A DNA stretch of 9,749 nucleotides from Tannerella sp. (GTDB taxonomy: Bacteria; Bacteroidota; Bacteroidia; Bacteroidales; Tannerellaceae): assembly GCA_031272655.1 (NCBI GenBank), contig JAISTJ010000176.1, positions 1 to 9,749 of the forward strand, in the 5' to 3' direction. Position 1 is the stretch's first letter. Every line of letters begins with the position of its first letter. Below, in pieces: positions 6,002-9,749 of the stretch. The notes beneath the pieces were generated by a model, which worked only from the letters and a program-made list of their open reading frames with translations, was not told where the DNA came from and did no database searches. A program made the translations under genes and the position numbers.

Positions 6002-8827
6002 ATGAAACATAAAGTTATATTCGTTTTTGGATTTGTAACGCTTATTACTACCTGTGTATCAGCGCAATACAGTAAAGGAGGCACGCCGCCGAGTTTTGCT
6101 TTCCCGCAAGAGTTGACAGCTAAGAGCGACGACGCAATCACTCATGTTCCCGTCAATTTTTACATTAAAGACCTGCAGGCAGTGGACAATTGGCGTCAGG
6201 GCGAGGGCGTTCCGATGCCCGTAGCTAAGCTTATCCCCGTTAAATATGGCATGAACGACTCATGGCATGCCATCACATTGCCGGACGGAAAGGATATCAA
6301 GCAGTTACATCTTCAGGCAAAAAATGCCGTTGCGCTAATGCTCTATTACAAAGACTTTTATATCCCGCAAGGAGGCGAGCTGTATATCTACAACAGCGAT
6401 AAATCAAAGGTTCTCGGCGCTTACACCCACCAGACCAATCCTAAAGGCGGACTTTTCGCCACCGAGTTCCTGTGCGGCGATGAGGTGGTTCTCGAATATG
6501 TGCCGTCCGCGACAAGCTTTGAGCCGCCGAGGATAGATATCAGCGAAGTAGCTTATGGCTATAATGTGGCGGTGCTGTACGGTTTTTGCTCCGATGCCGG
6601 CGAATGTAATGTCAATGTCAACTGCGAGGAAGGCAACGCCTGGCAAAACGAGAAAAAAGGCGTTTGCCAAATCGTTTCAAAAACAAAAAATTACTCGTGG
6701 TGCTGCTCCGGCGCGCTGATGAACAATACTGCCGAAGACTTCCAGCCCTATATCCTAACTGCCGCACATTGCGCTTATGAGGACGACAAAATCCTTGCCG
6801 AACATCAAGACTTTGAACAGTGGGTGTTTTATTTCCACCGCGAACTCAACAATTGCAGCAACTTTTCGCTGCCGGTCTCGTATAAAACCGTAACAGGCTG
6901 TCAATTATTGACTAATACAGGCTTGGAAGGCGGCTCTGACGGGATGTTGCTACTGCTCAATCAGGAAATACCCGAAGATTACGATGTTTACTATAATGGT
7001 TGGGATACGCGGAATATTCCGGCGGCTTCAGGAGTAAGCATCCATCATCCGGGAGGCGATTATAAAAAAATCTCCACTTTCACTAAAGCGGCTACTACTT
7101 ACAACTTCATGAGTGTGAATTTTTCATGCGAAAAAAACGCGCACTGGAATGTAATATTTGCCGAAACAGCTAATGGTCACGGAGTTACCGAAGGTGGTTC
7201 TTCGGGTTCGCCACTCTATAATGAAAATAAACTTGTCGTAGGCACCCTCACCGGCGGCAGTTCCGACTGCAACTCAAGCAAAAACGGACTTAATATCTAC
7301 GGCAAACTGAACTATCACTGGGACCATTTCAAAAACGATTCCACCCGCATGGATATTTGGCTCGACCCGGGCAGAACGGGACTTACTACTCTTCGCGGGC
7401 GTTTTCGCAAAGAATACATGCCTGCGCCTAATAGTTTTACCACTGTTAATCAGGGAAATAGCATACTCCTTTCGTGGAAAGCGCCGTCAGGCAACGAAAA
7501 ACCGGTTTCATACAAGGTCTTTCGCAACAACTTCCTGCTTGAAGAAACAAATCTCACGACCTATATTGATAATTCGCCCGTCGCCGGCTCGTCTATCTAT
7601 GCCGTGTCCGCTTCTTACAAAAACGGGGAAGAATCGCCGGCCGTTACCTCTACCGTCTATTTCGTCAAATATAAAGCGCCTACCTCACTTACGGCTTTGC
7701 GCCCCGGACTTAGCTCAAGGGAAGTCGAATTAACATGGAAACGTCCTGAATATGAGCAAACTATCTATTGGGGAACTTTGGATCCGAAATATATGGTAGG
7801 CATAGACGACAATCCGTTTTATTATGGTCAGGGTTGGACGTCGGAAGAAATCGCACCTTTGGATAAACGGACTATCAGAGCCATTCAATTCGTGCCGATT
7901 GACGATAACAAGTATGAAATTTACATCTCGCAGGATAATAGAATTTATACCCAACCGCTTGATAATCGGTCTCTTACTAAACGAGATATTAACACTGTCA
8001 CTTTAGATAATCCGTTTGTAATAGACGGCTCTAAATCGTTGATTGTGGCAATACATGTTACCGAGTGCGCAACCCAGTATCCTGCCGTTTGCGATGCCGG
8101 CTATGTTATACGCGGCAAAGGAAATCTCCTCTCTCCCGACGGAGAGGCTTGGGAAGAGTTGTTTGAAGATGATGACCCGGACAAATGGGATATGAATTTC
8201 ATAGTCGCCGCTATCGTTTCGTCCGACAAAGGCGAGATTGAAAGCCTCCCGTCCCTGCCTGTTGACTATATTAAAAAACAGGGTGCTCGCTCAGCGTCGT
8301 TTTCTACATCACCGAAATGGATTAAGATAGATGAAACAAGGGCAGACAATCTCAATCCGTCGGTAGGCTCAATCAACTCCATACCTGCGGTTTTCCCCGA
8401 TGAAACGAAGTTCAAGATCTATCGTTCAGGCTCCAAACTCAAAGAAATTGACGCTTCCGAGACGCATTATACCGACAAAACGTCCATCGTATATTACTAC
8501 TACGAAGTTGCTGCTATTTACGGCGATGTGGAAACAGAAAGAAGCAATCAGGCGACTATTGATATTGTGAGCAATGACCCGATAGATGCTTCGGTTGATA
8601 TCTATCCTGCGGTTTTCTCTGATTATGTGAAGATTAAATCGCCAGAACTTGTTCAACGCATTGATATTATATCTGTTACGGGCAAATTGATCCTCTCGGT
8701 ACGGCCTTCGGGCGATTTCATTGACACCTCGTCCCTGTCTCCGGGCATCTACTTCTTCAGGATTTATTCCGGCAACGGCGCCGCTGCTGCCGTCGCCGCA
8801 AAAACGGTCAAGGCCGTTAAACGTTAA
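6002..8827 (+). CDS. T9SS-exported trypsin-like serine endopeptidase, multidomain
   Basis: Predicted extracellular or cell-surface protease of 941 residues. A Sec signal peptide (1-21, cut CVSA/Q) is followed by an N-terminal region (about 22-200). A chymotrypsin-fold S1 domain (about 215-455) carries the triad His256 (LTAAHC), Asp313 (GSDGMLL) and Ser401 (GGSSGSPLY). The layout resembles lysyl endopeptidases, but cleavage specificity cannot be read reliably. Next are a fibronectin III-like domain (474-557), a beta-rich region of unknown fold (about 559-755), a second fibronectin-like segment (about 801-860) and a C-terminal sorting domain (about 863-941). The last contains VDIYP, ISVTGK and SSLSPGIYFFRI, the hallmarks of type A T9SS signals, which are removed during outer-membrane passage and surface anchoring. 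An alanine-rich stretch, NGAAAAVAAKTVK, near the end is slightly unusual. ATG 6002 is supported by the signal peptide. The role is probably peptide acquisition or interaction with other cells; no target is known. Confidence 0.9.
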   Translation: MKHKVIFVFGFVTLITTCVSAQYSKGGTPPSFAFPQELTAKSDDAITHVPVNFYIKDLQAVDNWRQGEGVPMPVAKLIPVKYGMNDSWHAITLPDGKDIKQLHLQAKNAVALMLYYKDFYIPQGGELYIYNSDKSKVLGAYTHQTNPKGGLFATEFLCGDEVVLEYVPSATSFEPPRIDISEVAYGYNVAVLYGFCSDAGECNVNVNCEEGNAWQNEKKGVCQIVSKTKNYSWCCSGALMNNTAEDFQPYILTAAHCAYEDDKILAEHQDFEQWVFYFHRELNNCSNFSLPVSYKTVTGCQLLTNTGLEGGSDGMLLLLNQEIPEDYDVYYNGWDTRNIPAASGVSIHHPGGDYKKISTFTKAATTYNFMSVNFSCEKNAHWNVIFAETANGHGVTEGGSSGSPLYNENKLVVGTLTGGSSDCNSSKNGLNIYGKLNYHWDHFKNDSTRMDIWLDPGRTGLTTLRGRFRKEYMPAPNSFTTVNQGNSILLSWKAPSGNEKPVSYKVFRNNFLLEETNLTTYIDNSPVAGSSIYAVSASYKNGEESPAVTSTVYFVKYKAPTSLTALRPGLSSREVELTWKRPEYEQTIYWGTLDPKYMVGIDDNPFYYGQGWTSEEIAPLDKRTIRAIQFVPIDDNKYEIYISQDNRIYTQPLDNRSLTKRDINTVTLDNPFVIDGSKSLIVAIHVTECATQYPAVCDAGYVIRGKGNLLSPDGEAWEELFEDDDPDKWDMNFIVAAIVSSDKGEIESLPSLPVDYIKKQGARSASFSTSPKWIKIDETRADNLNPSVGSINSIPAVFPDETKFKIYRSGSKLKEIDASETHYTDKTSIVYYYYEVAAIYGDVETERSNQATIDIVSNDPIDASVDIYPAVFSDYVKIKSPELVQRIDIISVTGKLILSVRPSGDFIDTSSLSPGIYFFRIYSGNGAAAAVAAKTVKAVKR

Positions 8828-9603
8828 CCAGATACGGTTACTGCAAAACCGGCGTTTCTGACCTTGACGGCTATTGCTTCAAGGTCGGCTTTGGGTACTT
8901 TCTGCAAGGTCTTTACAGGAGTCTCGCGGTCTATGGTATATATCATCACTTGCTTCGGACGGATAAGTTTTAAAGCTTCTATCCACTTTGTAACTGATTC
9001 ATTATCAGTGTTATCAATGCGGAGGCCTTCATGTTCGCCCTTTAAAAACATGGTCTGTATAGTCAGCCTGCCCTCAAAACGGCATAGCTGCTCAATAAGC
9101 CTGCCTGCCGTGAAATCTTTCATCACAGGCCGGTCAATAACACTTATCAACTCGTCGCTCGCGGCGTCAAACTTCATCAGGTTGTCATCAACTTTCAGCA
9201 ACGCCCTGACAACTTCCTCTTTATGAAGCATAGTGGAATTTGACAGCGCCGCCACCCTTGCCGAGGGATACATCCTATCCCTGAAAGCAGTTACTTCCTT
9301 GATTATTTCAGCGAAATGAGGGTGCATTGTCGGCTCGCCGTTACCCGAAAAAGTTATCACATCCGGTTTGACGCCCTCCGCGTCCATCTGCTTTGCTTTC
9401 GCTTCCAACGCCGATACAACTTCCTGCACCGAAGGCGCCGGTGCGTGCGCGATACGGTCTTTGTTCAGCCCACATTCGCAGTAAACGCAGTCGAAAGTAC
9501 ACCGTTTGCCGTCCGTCGGCGACAGGTTGACGCCCAACGAACAACCCAACCTGCGGCTGTGAACAGGTCCGTAAACGATTCTGTCAAATAATATGGTTGC
9601 CAT
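8824..9603 (-). CDS. radical SAM protein, COG0731 (TYW1-like) type
   Basis: Predicted cytoplasmic radical S-adenosylmethionine enzyme of 259 residues. A CxxxCxxC cluster (Cys35, Cys39, Cys42 in RCTFDCVYCECG) would bind the 4Fe-4S cluster that cleaves SAM to a 5'-deoxyadenosyl radical. The upstream GPVHSRRLGCSLGVNLSP (12-29) and the later SGNGEPT (86-92) are characteristic of COG0731, named for the archaeal/eukaryotic wyosine enzyme TYW1. Bacteria do not make wyosine, so the bacterial substrate is unknown. There is no extra C-terminal cluster domain. An in-frame TTG at 9624 would add seven residues but falls inside the promoter -7 box, so ATG 9603 is preferred. The last codons overlap the end of the convergent protease gene by 4 bp. 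No partner gene sits beside it in the window. Confidence 0.88.
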   Translation of the reverse strand: MATILFDRIVYGPVHSRRLGCSLGVNLSPTDGKRCTFDCVYCECGLNKDRIAHAPAPSVQEVVSALEAKAKQMDAEGVKPDVITFSGNGEPTMHPHFAEIIKEVTAFRDRMYPSARVAALSNSTMLHKEEVVRALLKVDDNLMKFDAASDELISVIDRPVMKDFTAGRLIEQLCRFEGRLTIQTMFLKGEHEGLRIDNTDNESVTKWIEALKLIRPKQVMIYTIDRETPVKTLQKVPKADLEAIAVKVRNAGFAVTVSG

Positions 9604-9621
9604 TGTTGCTTTTTTTAAGTG

Positions 9622-9629
9622 CAAATATA
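9622..9629 (-). promoter_or_regulatory. -7 element of the radical SAM gene promoter
   Basis: On the minus strand, TATATTTG is a perfect TAnnTTTG box, placing the start near 9615 and ATG 9603 about 12 nt downstream. The -33 position carries only TTTA (9654-9651, 21-bp spacer), a partial match. The site helps rule out the upstream TTG as start codon. Confidence 0.5.
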
Positions 9630-9638
9630 GAAAAATTT

Positions 9639-9669
9639 TTTGTAATTCTCTAAAATTTACCTATCTTTG
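9639..9669 (+). promoter_or_regulatory. strong promoter for a gene beyond the right edge
   Basis: TTTG (9639-9642), a 19-bp spacer and TATCTTTG (9662-9669) form a full consensus match. Transcription would start near 9676 and run out of the window. It is arranged back to back with the radical SAM gene promoter. Confidence 0.65.
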
Positions 9670-9694
9670 CGCCCAGATTTGTCATACCACTTAT

Positions 9695-9738
9695 GGGAGT
9701 GACGAGGCTTTGCACGCCCAGACGGGTGCATTTTCCCC
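9695..9738 (+). other. folded leader, possibly regulatory
   Basis: In the transcript from the preceding promoter, TGCA (9711-9714) pairs with TGCA (9727-9730) and CCC (9717-9719) with GGG (9724-9726), leaving loop AGAC and two bulged bases. GGGA (9695-9698) can pair with TCCC (9734-9737) around it. The short TTTT (9731-9734) after the inner hairpin is not a convincing terminator. ATG 9741 (MYN...) and in-frame ATG 9693 are both open to the window end, so the leader may belong to a gene starting here; too little is visible to identify it. Confidence 0.3.
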
Positions 9739-9749
9739 TTATGTACAAC

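Overview
The window is a piece of a Bacteroidetes chromosome, most likely order Bacteroidales but probably not gut Bacteroides. Three things point there. The ClpB N-terminus reads [17 protein letters not shown], typical of that order. At least six intergenic sites match the Bacteroidetes sigma-factor promoter (TTTG at about -33, TAnnTTTG at about -7), while clear Shine-Dalgarno sites are scarce. A secreted protease carries a C-terminal domain of the type IX secretion system (T9SS), which Bacteroides species lack and Porphyromonas-like and environmental Bacteroidales have.

Layout, left to right. (1) 1-2592 (+): complete clpB disaggregase, starting exactly at the window edge. (2) 2683-3504 (+): a single, more AT-rich family 2 glycosyltransferase. 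(3) 3505-3968: a region with no large gene but much structure. It holds an FNR-like palindrome abutting a strong promoter, a predicted stand-alone structured RNA of about 240 nt ending in a 17-bp stem and a T run, then A/C-rich heptanucleotide repeats. (4) 3969-4541 (-): a Crp/Fnr-family regulator with its own promoter. (5) 4624-5895 (-): a DcaP-like outer-membrane porin. (6) 6002-8827 (+): a trypsin-like, multidomain T9SS-exported serine endopeptidase, divergent from the porin with interleaved promoters. (7) 8824-9603 (-): a radical SAM protein of the TYW1-like COG0731 type, convergent with the protease and sharing a TTAA that gives both stop codons. (8) 9639-9749 (+): a strong promoter and folded leader for a gene beyond the right edge.

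How it fits together. Most genes look monocistronic, each with its own promoter, so this is not one pathway operon. The porin and protease are both cell-envelope or exported products and may be co-controlled through their shared promoter region. The most interesting part is 3559-3850. The neighbouring regulator has an E-x-x-S-R recognition helix like that of FNR, which reads TTGAT-N4-ATCAA, and a near-perfect site (TTGAC-N4-ATCAA) sits directly upstream of the predicted small-RNA promoter. A regulator-controlled small RNA next to its regulator is a testable hypothesis, not a demonstrated system. All functional calls rest on reading the sequence; no database search was run.
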